From assembly GCF_014694385.1 (NCBI RefSeq), contig NZ_JAAOCA010000005.1, positions 62,001 through 126,000 on the forward strand: DNA of 64,000 bases. The letters are read 5' to 3'. Position numbers and translations under genes: made by a program. Below, one piece after another: positions 1 through 9,603 of the stretch. The notes beneath the pieces are model-generated. The model did not search any database and was not told where the DNA came from. It worked only from the letters and a program-made list of their open reading frames with translations. Within the stretch, counting starts at the first letter, position 1. The number at the start of each line of letters is the position of its first letter. The DNA comes from Pseudomonas typographi. Its GTDB lineage: Bacteria > Pseudomonadota > Gammaproteobacteria > Pseudomonadales > Pseudomonadaceae.

Positions 1-247
1 CCTGCACCTTGGCCCGGCCCAGGTTGCCTTGCAGCGCGTGGGCCTGGCGGTTGGTGTTGCTCACGCACACATCATCCAGATCAAACAGCGAGATCTCCCC
101 CACCGCACTGCGCGCCAGCGCTTCGGCTGCCCAGGAACCTACCCCGCCGAGGCCCACCACCGCCACGTGGGCCGCGCGCAGGCGCATGAGCCCTTCATGG
201 CCATACAGGCGGGCAATACCGCCAAAGCGGGGGTCATCAGCAGTCAT
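1..247 (-). CDS. tcdA: tRNA threonylcarbamoyladenosine dehydratase TcdA (CsdL), N-terminal part
   Basis: Only the first 82 residues lie in the window; the gene runs off the left edge. The reverse-strand reading frame from the ATG at 247 begins MTADDPRFGGIARLYG and contains the E1/MoeB/ThiF-like nucleotide-binding loop GLGGVGSW (residues 32-39), followed by an acidic patch and SNTNRQ (63-68). This matches the family that cyclises t6A37 to ct6A37 in tRNA in an ATP-dependent reaction. It is divergent from dapE, with about 140 bp between the start codons. The N terminus is intact; the C-terminal half cannot be judged. Confidence 0.9.
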   Translation of the reverse strand, partial: MTADDPRFGGIARLYGHEGLMRLRAAHVAVVGLGGVGSWAAEALARSAVGEISLFDLDDVCVSNTNRQAHALQGNLGRAKVQ

Positions 248-386
248 GGGTTGGGCCTAGGGCAAAAAACGGCGGCCATTATAACGATAGCCAAGCGCAT
301 TTGCGCACCGTGGCGGGCAAGACCGGCCACGCATTTTGCATTACCATACCCGCCCTGCCCGTTACCCCTTTCGTCGGAGTGCCCTT

Positions 387-1538
387 ATGACGGCTGCCAC
401 CGCGCTTTCGCCCACCTTGCAACTTGCCTGCGACCTGATCCGCCGCCCCTCGGTGACGCCGGTCGATGCCGATTGCCAGGCACTGCTGATGCGCAGGCTC
501 GGCGCCGCTGGCTTCAGGCTTGAGCCGATGCGCATCGGGGAGGTCGATAATTTTTGGGCCACCCACGGCGAGGGTGGTGGCCCGGTGCTGTGCTTCGCCG
601 GGCACACCGACGTGGTGCCCACCGGCCCGGTGCAAGCCTGGCAACACGAACCGTTCGCTGCACAAATCGACGAAAACGGCATGCTCTGCGGGCGAGGTGC
701 GGCCGACATGAAAGGCAGCCTGGCGGCGATGGTGGTCGCCACCGAGCGTTTCGTGCGTGAGTACCCGCGACACAAAGGCACCCTCGCCTATTTGATCACC
801 AGCGACGAAGAAGGCCCGGCCCAACACGGCACCAAGGCCGTGGTCGAAGTGCTGCGGGCACGTGGTGAACGCCTGGACTGGTGCATCGTCGGCGAGCCAT
901 CGAGTACCGCGCTGGTCGGTGACGTGGTCAAGAACGGCCGCCGCGGCTCGCTCGGCGCCACCCTGACCGTGAACGGCATGCAGGGCCATGTGGCCTACCC
1001 GCACCTGGCGCGCAACCCGATCCACTTGGCCGCACCGGCGTTGGCCGAGCTTGCCGCCCAGCATTGGGATGATGGCAATGCCTTCTTCCCACCGACCAGC
1101 TTCCAAGTGTCGAACCTGAATGCGGGCACCGGCGCCACCAATGTGATCCCGGGTACCCTTACCGCCCAGTTCAACTTTCGTTTCTCCACCGAATCGACGG
1201 TGCAAAACCTGCAGCAACGGGTAGCAACGATCCTCGATAAGCACGGCCTGGACTGGCACATCGAGTGGTCATTATCAGGCCTGCCGTTTGTCACCGAGCC
1301 GGGTGAACTGCTCGATGCGGTGGCGGCCAGCATCAAGGCGGTGACCGGCCGCGACACTCAGCCATCGACCAGCGGTGGCACCTCCGACGGGCGCTTCATC
1401 GCCACCCTCGGCACCCAGGTGGTCGAGCTGGGCCCTGTGAACGCCACCATCCACCAGATCAACGAGCGGGTGCTGGCCAGCGACCTTGAGCAGTTGGCCG
1501 AGATTTACTATCACACGCTGGTGAGGCTGCTGGCGTGA
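387..1538 (+). CDS. dapE: Succinyl-diaminopimelate desuccinylase DapE
   Basis: This 383-residue M20-family metallohydrolase removes succinate from N-succinyl-LL-2,6-diaminopimelate in lysine and peptidoglycan precursor synthesis. The metal-binding landmarks are present: GHTDVVPTG (His73, Asp75), RGAADMKG (Asp107), [10 protein letters not shown] (Glu141/Glu142) and, near the C terminus, [10 protein letters not shown]. Length fits the family. I chose the ATG at 387 because GGAG lies 8-11 bases upstream and the protein then begins [17 protein letters not shown]; a longer in-frame start at 336 adds a non-conserved extension. Its stop TGA overlaps the ATG of rlmA, so the two are probably translationally coupled. 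Confidence 0.95.
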   Translation: MTAATALSPTLQLACDLIRRPSVTPVDADCQALLMRRLGAAGFRLEPMRIGEVDNFWATHGEGGGPVLCFAGHTDVVPTGPVQAWQHEPFAAQIDENGMLCGRGAADMKGSLAAMVVATERFVREYPRHKGTLAYLITSDEEGPAQHGTKAVVEVLRARGERLDWCIVGEPSSTALVGDVVKNGRRGSLGATLTVNGMQGHVAYPHLARNPIHLAAPALAELAAQHWDDGNAFFPPTSFQVSNLNAGTGATNVIPGTLTAQFNFRFSTESTVQNLQQRVATILDKHGLDWHIEWSLSGLPFVTEPGELLDAVAASIKAVTGRDTQPSTSGGTSDGRFIATLGTQVVELGPVNATIHQINERVLASDLEQLAEIYYHTLVRLLA

Positions 1539-2347
1539 TGCTCACCTGCCCCCTGTGCACAGCGCCACTGCACAACGCCGCAAACGGTGTGCAATGCCCG
1601 GCGGGGCACCGCTTCGACCGGGCCCGCCAAGGCTACCTGAACCTGTTACCGGTGCAGCACAAAAACAGCCGCGCCCCGGGCGATAACCAGGCGATGGTCG
1701 AGGCGCGGCGGGGGTTTCTCGACCAAGGCCACTACGCCCCTGTGGCCCGGCGGTTGGCTGAACTGGCCGCCGAACGGCAGCCGGCCAACTGGCTCGACAT
1801 CGGTTGTGGCGAAGGTTACTACACCGCGCAGTTGGCCCAAGCGCTACCGCGCAGCACCGGCTATGCCCTGGACATTTCCCGCGAGGCGGTCAAACGTGCC
1901 TGCCGGCGTGCGCCCCAGGTCACCTGGCTGGTCGCGAGCATGGCGCGCATTCCGTTGCCAGTAGGCAGTTGCCAACTACTCACCAGCGTATTCAGCCCAC
2001 TCCACTGGCAAGAGGCGCAACGCCTGCTCAGCCCCGGCGGTGGCCTGTTGCGTGTAGGGCCCACCCGCGACCACCTGCTGGAGCTGCGCCAGCGCCTGTA
2101 TGACGAAGTGCGTGAGTACACCGACGACAAGCACTTGGCGCTCGTACCGCCCGGTATGGCGTTGGCGCACAGCGAAACACTCACCTTCAAGCTGAAACTG
2201 ATCGACCCCGGCTCCCGGGCGCAACTGCTGGCCATGACCCCCCATGGTTGGCGTGCCAGCGCCGAGCGTCGCGCTGCGGTGGTCGACCACCCTGGCCCCT
2301 TCGGCGTCACCGTATCGATGCGTTACGATTACTTCGTAGCCCATTAA
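1538..2347 (+). CDS. rlmA: 23S rRNA (guanine-N1)-methyltransferase RlmA
   Basis: The 269-residue product has an N-terminal zinc-binding motif (Cys4, Cys7, Cys20, His24) followed by a class I SAM-dependent methyltransferase fold with LDIGCGEGYY at residues 86-95. This is the RlmA(I) arrangement, which methylates N1 of G745 in helix 35 of 23S rRNA. The ATG at 1538 shares its first base with the dapE stop codon (TGATG); a GTG three bases upstream is a possible alternative. The downstream small gene begins 21 bases after the stop and may be in the same transcript. Confidence 0.92.
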   Translation: MLTCPLCTAPLHNAANGVQCPAGHRFDRARQGYLNLLPVQHKNSRAPGDNQAMVEARRGFLDQGHYAPVARRLAELAAERQPANWLDIGCGEGYYTAQLAQALPRSTGYALDISREAVKRACRRAPQVTWLVASMARIPLPVGSCQLLTSVFSPLHWQEAQRLLSPGGGLLRVGPTRDHLLELRQRLYDEVREYTDDKHLALVPPGMALAHSETLTFKLKLIDPGSRAQLLAMTPHGWRASAERRAAVVDHPGPFGVTVSMRYDYFVAH

Positions 2348-2368
2348 ACCCGTTCCCAGAGAGTGCCC

Positions 2369-2743
2369 ATGCGCCAGCCCGACATCGAGATCTACCTCAA
2401 AGACACTGACGTAGACCACAAGGCCATCACCGCCTGGTTGGGCGACACCCTAGGGGCTTGCAGCCCCTGGGTGCAGAAGGGACAAAGCTGGAAGTGCAGC
2501 GCCGGCGGCACCCCGGTTACATGGGTACCCAATGCAGTGGGCAAATGGAACAGCCTGTACCTGGAGAGCGACAGCACGCCCTGGGAGGATGACCTTGCCT
2601 GCGCCCGCGCGGCCCACGCCGCATTGGCCGTGGAGGTTCGCTGCGCACCGGGTGGCTGGGTGGAAGAAGACGGCGAGGAAAATGCCGACCGCTGGCTGCG
2701 GGTAAGCGCAGACGGCGAAGAAGAAATCACCTGGCGCACCTGA
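2369..2743 (+). CDS. Conserved hypothetical protein, 124 residues
   Basis: The product is small, acidic and soluble, beginning MRQPDIEIYLKD. It is rich in tryptophan (about ten) and ends in a run of acidic residues. No signal peptide, membrane segment or catalytic motif was recognised. It looks like a Pseudomonas-restricted conserved protein that accompanies rlmA, but I cannot give it a function. The ATG at 2369 is preceded by GAGAG; a GTG at 2363 is in frame two codons upstream. Codon use is like its neighbours, so it is very probably a real gene. Confidence 0.75.
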   Translation: MRQPDIEIYLKDTDVDHKAITAWLGDTLGACSPWVQKGQSWKCSAGGTPVTWVPNAVGKWNSLYLESDSTPWEDDLACARAAHAALAVEVRCAPGGWVEEDGEENADRWLRVSADGEEEITWRT

Positions 2744-2794
2744 CGCCGAGCGGTTGATACCGCTGGGTGCCGCCGCTTTACCTGTGCCATCACC

Positions 2795-2817
2795 GGGCCG
2801 CGTATTCGCCGCGGCCC
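2795..2817. repeat. Intergenic inverted repeat downstream of the small hypothetical gene
   Basis: GGGCCGCG and CGCGGCCC form an 8-bp perfect stem around a 7-base loop. No T-run follows on either strand, so it is not a classical intrinsic terminator; it may be a REP-like hairpin that protects the 3' end of the transcript. Confidence 0.4.
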
Positions 2818-2913
2818 AACCCTTCGGCTGCCGGGCCTGGCATTTCTGAATGCCTAAGGCGAGCTGCCTACGCGCCGGCATAGCAAGCCCACCCCAGCGC
2901 AAACCTCAGCACC

Positions 2914-2959
2914 TTGACCAATATAAGCTATCGACCTAATATCCAATGGTTCAACCATA
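2914..2959 (+). promoter_or_regulatory. Promoter and GntR/FadR-type operator upstream of the MFS transporter
   Basis: TTGACC (2914-2919), a 17-base spacer and TAATAT (2937-2942) are followed by the perfect 13-base palindrome ATGGTT-C-AACCAT (2946-2958; core TGGTTCAACCA at 2947-2957). The core fits the FadR-subfamily consensus TNGTNNNACNA. The same layout occurs before the catabolic operons at 37, 41, 48, 54 and 62 kb and before both FadR-type regulators, so this transporter pair is predicted to belong to their regulon. The operator overlaps the expected transcription start, which suggests repression. Confidence 0.75.
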
Positions 2960-3037
2960 GAAATGATCATGCATTGGGCCATAACGCATGGCTGCTGCCA
3001 TTTGGCGCATCATAAAAACTATAAGAAAGGACCTCCC

Positions 3038-4375
3038 ATGAACCCTGTTCCCGAAAGCGTGCACATTCAGGCGATTGACAGTGCCGTGGCCAAGGTCAAA
3101 CGCCACGTACTGCCGTTGTTCGTACTGATGTTCATCGTCAATTACATCGACCGCGTCAATATCGGCTTTGTGCGCACCCATATGGAAGTCGACCTGGGTA
3201 TCGGGGTGGTTGCCTATGGCTTCGGCGCAGGGCTGTTTTTCGTTGGCTATGCGCTATTTGAAATCCCCTCCAGCATACTGATGCAACGTTTCGGGGCCCG
3301 TATCTGGCTGACCCGTATCATGCTGACCTGGGGTGCAGCCGCGATGGCGATGGCCTTTGTACGCAACGAGACGGAGTTTTATATCTGCCGTTTTCTGCTA
3401 GGCGCGGCAGAGGCGGGGTTTTTCCCTGGTGTGGCCTATTACTTCACACAGTGGCTACCGTCGAGGGAACGCGCCAAGGCCATGGCGATCTTCATCGGCG
3501 GCTCCGCCGTGGCCTCGGTCATTGCCGGGCCTGTTTCAGGGGCGTTGTTGCTGCTTCAGGGGCTGGGCCTGCGTGGCTGGCAGTGGATGTTCCTGGTCGA
3601 GGGTTTTGCTTCCATCGCCCTGTGCGTGGTGGTGTGGAAGGTTTTGCATTCTTATCCGCGCCAGGCCAAGTGGCTGACAGCACCGGAAAAACAAGCGCTG
3701 GCAGAGGTCATCGCGCAAGAGCAACGCGAGCGTGAGGCAGCCTATACCGCCCCACCCTCGGTGTTCAAACTGTTGATGGACCGGCAAATCCTGCTGCACT
3801 GCTTCCTGTTTTTTACCATTGCCCAGATGGTCTATGGCGTAACGTTCTGGCTGCCCACCATGATCCGCCAAATGGGCGCCTTGAGCGACTTGCAAGTGGG
3901 CCTGCTGAACTCAATCCCCTGGGTGATCGCTGTGATTGCCATGTATTCGTTTGCGGTGTTGGCCGGCCGCTGGCTGAACCAGAAGGCCTGGCTGGCGATC
4001 ACCTTGGTCATTGCCGGGGTGGGCCTTTTCGTATCGACCCTGGGCGGCCCCTTGTTCGGGTTTATCGCCACGTGCTTCGCGGCAATCGGCTTCAAATCGG
4101 CGACTGCGATGTTCTGGCCGATCCCCCAACGCTACTTGGATGCGCGAATTGCCGCGGGCATTCTGGCGCTGATCAATTCGGTTGGCACCCTGGGCGGTTT
4201 TATCGGGCCCAGCGTGTTCGGCCTGCTGGAGGCCCATACCGGCACCATCGAGGGTGGGCTGTACACCCTTTCCGCGACCTCGATCATTGCCGCCGTGATG
4301 GTTTATTTCGCGCGTTCCGTACCCCGCGGCGATTCGCCCGCCACCACGCCAGTGGCCATGGGGCAAAGAGGCTAG
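3038..4375 (+). CDS. MFS transporter, anion:cation symporter (ACS) family
   Basis: This 445-residue integral membrane protein has about 12 hydrophobic segments and the ACS-family opening NYIDRVNIGF (about residues 34-43), typical of permeases for phthalate, tartrate, 4-hydroxyphenylacetate, galactonate and related organic acids. It probably imports an organic acid by proton symport. The ATG at 3038 follows AGAAAGGA at the right distance; an upstream in-frame ATG at 2963 lies at the operator and is unlikely. An OprD porin gene follows after about 225 bp, a usual outer/inner membrane pairing. The FadR-type operator upstream links it to the catabolic island at 33-63 kb. The exact substrate is unknown. 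Confidence 0.85.
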   Translation: MNPVPESVHIQAIDSAVAKVKRHVLPLFVLMFIVNYIDRVNIGFVRTHMEVDLGIGVVAYGFGAGLFFVGYALFEIPSSILMQRFGARIWLTRIMLTWGAAAMAMAFVRNETEFYICRFLLGAAEAGFFPGVAYYFTQWLPSRERAKAMAIFIGGSAVASVIAGPVSGALLLLQGLGLRGWQWMFLVEGFASIALCVVVWKVLHSYPRQAKWLTAPEKQALAEVIAQEQREREAAYTAPPSVFKLLMDRQILLHCFLFFTIAQMVYGVTFWLPTMIRQMGALSDLQVGLLNSIPWVIAVIAMYSFAVLAGRWLNQKAWLAITLVIAGVGLFVSTLGGPLFGFIATCFAAIGFKSATAMFWPIPQRYLDARIAAGILALINSVGTLGGFIGPSVFGLLEAHTGTIEGGLYTLSATSIIAAVMVYFARSVPRGDSPATTPVAMGQRG

Positions 4376-4422
4376 GCCCGTTCGCACCAGCATTAGCAGG
4401 CCGATGGCGAAGGGCGGTAGCC
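4376..4422 (+). repeat. Degenerate copy of an intergenic repeat after the MFS gene
   Basis: The segment starts right after the TAG stop of the MFS gene and carries GTTCGCACCAGCATTAGC, resembling the core of the longer copies at 5963, 14304 and 55872. Similarity fades after about 45 bases. Assignment is by eye. Confidence 0.4.
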
Positions 4423-4576
4423 CGGCCCGGCGCTGTCAATGCTGTGCAGCCAACGTCTGAGCCCCCCAATCGCTGGCGGCACCGCGCGGTCCATTAACCA
4501 TAACCGGCACCGCTTGACGCATCGGCTCAAGCGGTGAGCTGCTGCGTCGGTCACCGGGGCAACCGAAAAACCCAAG

Positions 4577-4587
4577 AACAACAATAA
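4577..4587 (+). promoter_or_regulatory. Hfq/Crc-type CA motif at the porin ribosome binding site
   Basis: AACAACAATAA matches AAnAAnAAnAA exactly and ends 12 bases before the ATG at 4600. Such motifs are bound by Hfq with Crc in Pseudomonas to block translation when preferred carbon sources are available. Confidence 0.6.
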
Positions 4588-4599
4588 TAGGTATGCACT

Positions 4600-5961
4600 A
4601 TGACAACGGGCGTTCTTCGCCGCTGTATTCCCTTCATGGGCGTTCTGCTGAGCTGCCCAGCCCTGGCCGATGAGCAATCCTCGGCCGCGGGGTTCCTCGA
4701 AGGTAGCCACCTGCAATTGCTTAACCGAACGTATTACCTGAACCGGGACCTGCGCAACGGCGCCTCCAACAGCCTGGGCGCGAATGCCCATAAACCGGTA
4801 AGCGCACGTAGCGGCTACCGTGAAGAGTTAGCCCAAGGCGCCATGTTCTTTTACCAATCAGGCTATACCCAGGGCACGCTTGGGGTGGGCGCCGACCTGC
4901 ATGCGCTGTTCGGCTTACGCCTGGATGGCGGCGGCGGCCGCACAGGCACCAGCCTGATGCCTTGGGGCAACGACGGGCCGCCTACCGACTACAGCAAAGG
5001 CGGTGCAGCCTTGAAACTGCGTTTTTCCAAAACGCAATTGATGTACGGCGAACAGTTTCCGCTTACCCCGGTATTTGGCTTCAATGACTCACGGCTGCTA
5101 CCGGGCTCGGCAACCGGGCTGAGCCTGCGCTCGAACGAGTTGCGCAATATAGAGCTCCAAGCAGGCCACTTCACCGCAACCAGCGGCCCAAAGTCGTCCA
5201 ACCACGACGGCGAGCTGAACACTAACCTGATGCAGCTACCGGGTTCGCGCAGCGTCGATTACCTGGGCGGCACCTATGCGCCCAGCAAAAACCTCAGCCT
5301 GTCGTTGTATACGTCGCGGCTGGCGGATATCTGGTGGCAGCATTATGCAGGTGCCAAATACCGCTATCCCTGGGCGCCAGGGCGTCTTATCAGCATGGAT
5401 GCGAACCTATACAGCACCCACGACACGGGAGCCTCCAAGGGCGGGCCTATTGATAACCTCACCGGTTCGCTCATGCTCGGGCTTACCTGGAAGGCACACA
5501 AAGTCTCGGTGGGTTACCAAAAGGTAGATGGCGACGAACCTATGGATTGGGTGTCACTGGACGGAACCTTGGGGAATGTCGCGCTGGCCAACATCATGCA
5601 AGTCAGCCATTTTACCGAGCCGAATGAAACGTCCTGGCAACTGCGCTACGACCTTGACCTGGCCTCGTTTGCCGTGCCCGGCTTGACCTTCATGGTGCGC
5701 TATACCCGTGGCGCTGGCGCCAGCAATTCCCATAGCGACAATGTCTTCTATACGCAGCAGGGCAAGCACGTTTACGACGATGACAAAGACAATAAACATT
5801 GGGAGCGGGATATCGAAATCGGCTACGTGGTACAAAGTGGCGCGGCGAAGAACCTGGCCTTGCGGGTCAAGCAGTCAGTGCACCGATCAACGAGCGGCGG
5901 GCGTTATCCCGACCACGACGAAACACGCCTGATCGCCGAATATCCGATAGATATTTTCTAG
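4600..5961 (+). CDS. OprD-family outer membrane porin
   Basis: This 453-residue porin has a signal peptide ending near ALADEQS (about residue 24) and the hallmarks of OprD/Opd porins: FLEGSHLQLLNRTYYLNRD after the signal, DGGGGRTGTSLMP, VGYQKVDGDEP, WQLRYDLD and a C-terminal strand ending in phenylalanine (YPIDIF) for BAM-dependent assembly. The family makes substrate-selective channels for carboxylates and amino acids; the neighbouring ACS transporter suggests an organic acid. It resembles the two other porins in the window (33007-34407 and 54353-55720). Translation is probably under Crc control through the leader motif at 4577-4587. The stop TAG directly abuts a repeat element. Confidence 0.9.
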   Translation: MTTGVLRRCIPFMGVLLSCPALADEQSSAAGFLEGSHLQLLNRTYYLNRDLRNGASNSLGANAHKPVSARSGYREELAQGAMFFYQSGYTQGTLGVGADLHALFGLRLDGGGGRTGTSLMPWGNDGPPTDYSKGGAALKLRFSKTQLMYGEQFPLTPVFGFNDSRLLPGSATGLSLRSNELRNIELQAGHFTATSGPKSSNHDGELNTNLMQLPGSRSVDYLGGTYAPSKNLSLSLYTSRLADIWWQHYAGAKYRYPWAPGRLISMDANLYSTHDTGASKGGPIDNLTGSLMLGLTWKAHKVSVGYQKVDGDEPMDWVSLDGTLGNVALANIMQVSHFTEPNETSWQLRYDLDLASFAVPGLTFMVRYTRGAGASNSHSDNVFYTQQGKHVYDDDKDNKHWERDIEIGYVVQSGAAKNLALRVKQSVHRSTSGGRYPDHDETRLIAEYPIDIF

Positions 5962-5962
5962 T

Positions 5963-6118
5963 GGGGTGTTTCAGAAGTTCGCACGAGCATTGACGCGTGA
6001 ATGTTGCTATCGGAAGGCGCCGTGACGCGTCATAGCAGGGCGATGGCGAGGAACCGCGACGCAGGCCAGCAGCAAAAGGCACCGCCAACATTGTGCCGCC
6101 CAACTTCCGAAACACCCC
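5963..6118. repeat. Long intergenic repeat with terminal inverted repeats (MITE-like)
   Basis: This 156-bp element begins GGGGTGTTTCAGAAGTT and ends with the near-exact inverse AACTTCCGAAACACCCC, giving imperfect terminal inverted repeats of about 17 bp. Inside the left end is GTTCGCACGAGCATTGAC, shared with copies at 14304 and 55872. It has no coding capacity. It starts two bases after the porin TAG stop. It may be a non-autonomous mobile element or a REP-type structure. Confidence 0.6.
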
Positions 6119-6198
6119 GTCCGTTGAAAAACCGCCCCGCGCCGCTTTTGCAGGGAAATCTGGCACACTGTAGGCCTTTTCGAGGACGTTGACGCCGT

Positions 6199-8710
6199 AT
6201 GCCCCTTTCGCCTCTGCGCCGCTTGGTTTTCAGCCTGTTGCGGCGAGTGCTTTATTTCTGGGTTCGCTCGGAAACCACCGGCCCTTCGCCCGCCCAGCTT
6301 GGCATCGACCGCAGCAACCCGGTGTTCTATGTGCTGCAAACCCCGGCACTGAGCGACCTGGCGGTGGTCGACCACGAATGCACCCGCGCAGGCTTGCCGC
6401 GCCCGGTGCTGCCCGTGGCCACCGGTGCCGTGCTGGAACCGGCGGCGTTCTTTTACCTCACCCCAGCGCCGGATTGGCTCGGCCTCCACGACAAGCGTGG
6501 CGCCCCGCCAACGCTGCAGCGCATGCTCAGCCTGTGCGCCGAGGATGCGACCGCCGATGTGCAGATCGTGCCGGTCAGTGTGTTCTGGGGCCAGTCACCC
6601 GCCAGCGAAAGCAGCCCGTGGAAGCTGCTGTTCGCAGACAGTTGGGCGGTGACCGGGCGGCTGCGCAGGCTGGTGACGATTTTGATCCTGGGGCGCAAAA
6701 CCCGCGTGCAATTCGCCCCGCCACTTCACTTGCAAGCGCTGGTGGCCCACAACAAGGGCCACGCGCGCACCGTGCGCATGGCCCAGCGCCTGCTGCGGGT
6801 GCACTTTCGCCAGCAACGCAGCGCGGTCATCGGGCCAGACATCCCACCGCCGCCACTTGGTCAAGGGCCTGCTGCATGCGCCGTGGGTTCGCCAAGCCAT
6901 CCTCGATGAAGTGCAACAGGGCCACACCAGTACGGAAAAAGCCGAAAAGCTAGCGCTGCGCTATGGCAACGAAATAGCCTCGGACTACACCTACACCGCC
7001 ATTCGTTTTCTCGAGGTGGTGCTCAGTTGGTTCTGGAACAAGATCTACGATGGCATCAAGGTGGGCCATATCCAACAAGTACAAGCTATCGCACCGGGGC
7101 ACGAGGTGATTTACGTACCCTGCCACCGCAGCCATATCGACTACCTGTTGTTGTCTTACCTGTTGTTTCGCAATGGCCTTACGCCGCCGCACATTGCGGC
7201 GGGTATCAACCTGAACATGCCGGTGATCGGTGGGCTGCTGCGCCGCGGCGGCGCCTTCTTCATGCGCCGCACGTTCAAGGGCAACGCTTTGTACGCGGCG
7301 GTGTTCAACGAATACCTGCACACCTTGTTTACCAAAGGTTTCCCGGTGGAGTATTTCGTCGAGGGTGGCCGCTCACGTACCGGGCGCATGCTACGGCCCA
7401 AGCCAGGTATGTTGGCGATCACCCTGCGCAGTTATCTGCGCTCCTCACGCACGCCCATCGTGTTCGTGCCGGTATACATCGGCTATGAACGGGTACTGGA
7501 AGGCCGCACCTACCTGGGTGAACTGCGCGGGGCGAGCAAGAAAAAAGAATCTATTTTCGATATCTTCAAGGTCATCGGCGCGCTCAAGCAGCGTTTCGGC
7601 CAGGTCGCGGTCAACTTCGGCGAGCCGATCCGCCTCTCGGCCTTCCTCGATGAAACCCACCCTGGCTGGCGCGTGCCGCCCTCCTCGCCCGGCGAACGCC
7701 CCGCCTGGCTGCACGGCGCCACCCAGCGCCTGGGCGAGCGGGTCGCACAACGCATCAACGCAGCGGCGGCAATCAACCCGGCCAACCTGGTGGCACTCGC
7801 GCTGCTGTCCACCGGCCGCCAGGCATTGGACGAACACGCACTGGCACGGGTGCTGGACCTGTTCTTGGCGCTACTGCACAAGGTGCCGTACTCACCTTAC
7901 GTGACCGTGCCCGAGGGTGATGGCCGGGCGATGATCGAACACGCCCGCGCATTGGGGCTGGTAGCCGAACAACGGGATGCACTGGGCAGGATCCTCTACC
8001 TGGACGAAGCCAACGCGGTACTGATGACCTATTACCGCAATAACATCCTGCATATATTTGCCCTGCCGGCGTTGCTGGCGAGCTTCTTCCAGAGTTCATC
8101 GCGCATGAACCGCGAGCAGATCGTGCGCTTCGTCCGCGCGTTGTATCCGTTTCTGCAGGCCGAGCTGTTCATCCGCTGGCAACTAGACGAACTGGATGCC
8201 GTGATCGACCAATGGTTGGCCGCGTTCACCGACCAGGGCCTGCTCACCCTCGACGGCGATACTTATGTACGCGCCGCGCCCAGCTCCCGGCAGTTTGTAC
8301 TGTTAACGCTGCTGGCGCGCGGCATCACCCAAACCCTGCAACGCTTTTACATGGCCATTGCCCTACTGCTGGACCACGGCCAGCACGAACTCACGGCGGA
8401 GCAACTCGAAGCGCTGTGCACAACCATGGCCCAGCGCTTATCCATCCTGCATGGGCTCAATGCGCCGGAATTCTTCGACAAAACGCTGTTCAGGCATTTT
8501 ATCGAAACGTTATTGGAGGTAGGCGTAGTGTTCAAAGATGCGCAAGGCCGGCTCGGCTACCAGGGCCGCCTCGGCGAATTGGCCGAAGGTGCCGCCAAAC
8601 GGGTGCTGTCCGCGGAAGTGCGGCTGTCTATCCGCCAGGTGGCCCTGCAGCGTGATCACGATATTGAGCCTGAGCCGCCCACCGGCGTGGGCGAAAACAG
8701 CAAGCTGTAA
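6199..8710 (+). pseudogene. plsB: Glycerol-3-phosphate 1-O-acyltransferase PlsB, disrupted by a frameshift
   Basis: PlsB transfers an acyl group to sn-glycerol 3-phosphate, the first step of phospholipid synthesis at the inner membrane. Here it is split. The N-terminal ~215 residues read from the ATG at 6199 (GAGGA upstream), and the remainder continues in the next frame from about 6842. Around 6838-6850 the first frame reads GPDI then diverges, while the second gives SHRRHLVKG, the natural continuation; loss of two bases (or gain of one) explains this. All acyltransferase motifs lie in the second part: HRSHID (near 7124), [18 protein letters not shown] and VPVYIGYE. The second part has no good start (TTG at 6857, no Shine-Dalgarno). 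A sequencing error is possible. PlsX/PlsY could cover the loss. Confidence 0.8.
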
Positions 8711-8852
8711 CGGGTAACGGCCGCGTGCAGGACCGCCCCCAGCCCTGGCGTGCCTGGGATGCCGCAGCGGCCAAACTCCACTGCCGCTGCGCATCAGCGC
8801 CGATACGGTGCATACTTCAAAACCCGCCATCCATTGCCCCAAGGACCGCCCC

Positions 8853-9542
8853 ATGTTTCGTCCCCTTGCTCCCCTCGCCGCGCTGTGCGCCGGCCTTCTA
8901 TTGTCCAGCGCTGCCAACGCCTTGTCGCTGGGCGACCTGTCCCAATCCGACGCCACGGGTGGCCTGAAGGATGCCCTGGCGCAAGGTGCACAGGTCGCGG
9001 TCAAGCAATTGGGCACCCCGGGCGGCTTCAACAACAACCCACAGGTGCGTATTCAACTGCCGGCCAAGTTGGAAAAAGCCAATAAACTACTCGGCTCGCT
9101 GGGTATGGGCTCGCAGGTACAAGAACTGGAAACCGGCATGAACAGCGCTGCCGAAGCTGCAGTGCCGCAAGCCCAGGCGATCCTGGTCGATGCGGTGAAA
9201 GGCATGACCGTGGCCGATGCCAAGGGCATCCTCGCCGGTGGCAACGATTCGGCCACCCAATACCTGAACAAAACCAGCCGTGAACAAATCCGTGCCAAGT
9301 TCCTGCCCATCGTCAAGGCCAATACCGACAAGATCGGCCTGGCCCAACGCTTCAACAGCGTGGCTGGGCAAGCCAGCGCCCTGGGTGCCTTGAACAGCAA
9401 AACCAATACGGTCGAAGGCTACGTGACCGAAAAAGCATTGGACGGCTTGTTCAAGATGATCGCTCAACAGGAAGAAACCATCCGCAAAGACCCAGCAGCG
9501 GCCGCCAGTAGCCTGGCGAAGAAGGTGTTCAGCGCGCTGTAG
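8853..9542 (+). CDS. DUF4197 family periplasmic protein
   Basis: This 229-residue protein starts with a clear signal peptide (MFRPLAPLAALCAGLLLSS) cleaved near ANALS. The mature part is a mostly helical DUF4197 domain, recognisable by KLGSPGGF-like, LPAKLEKANKLL, GMNSAAEAAVPQA and the C-terminal ALDGLF...KDPAA region. Function is unknown; the family is widespread in Gram-negative bacteria. AAGGA precedes the ATG at 8853 by about 10 bases; a longer start at 8808 would spoil the signal peptide. It appears to be a single-gene unit between plsB and the toxin-like genes. Confidence 0.85.
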   Translation: MFRPLAPLAALCAGLLLSSAANALSLGDLSQSDATGGLKDALAQGAQVAVKQLGTPGGFNNNPQVRIQLPAKLEKANKLLGSLGMGSQVQELETGMNSAAEAAVPQAQAILVDAVKGMTVADAKGILAGGNDSATQYLNKTSREQIRAKFLPIVKANTDKIGLAQRFNSVAGQASALGALNSKTNTVEGYVTEKALDGLFKMIAQQEETIRKDPAAAASSLAKKVFSAL

Positions 9543-9603
9543 GGCCGTTTGGCTTTACCAACGCAATCGGCGGCGGTTGTTTGCCGCCCGGTTTGCCACG
9601 GCC

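Noticed and set aside
2795..2817. Inverted repeat as terminator of the rlmA transcript
   Set aside because: Good stem but no T-tract on either side; kept only as a repeat.
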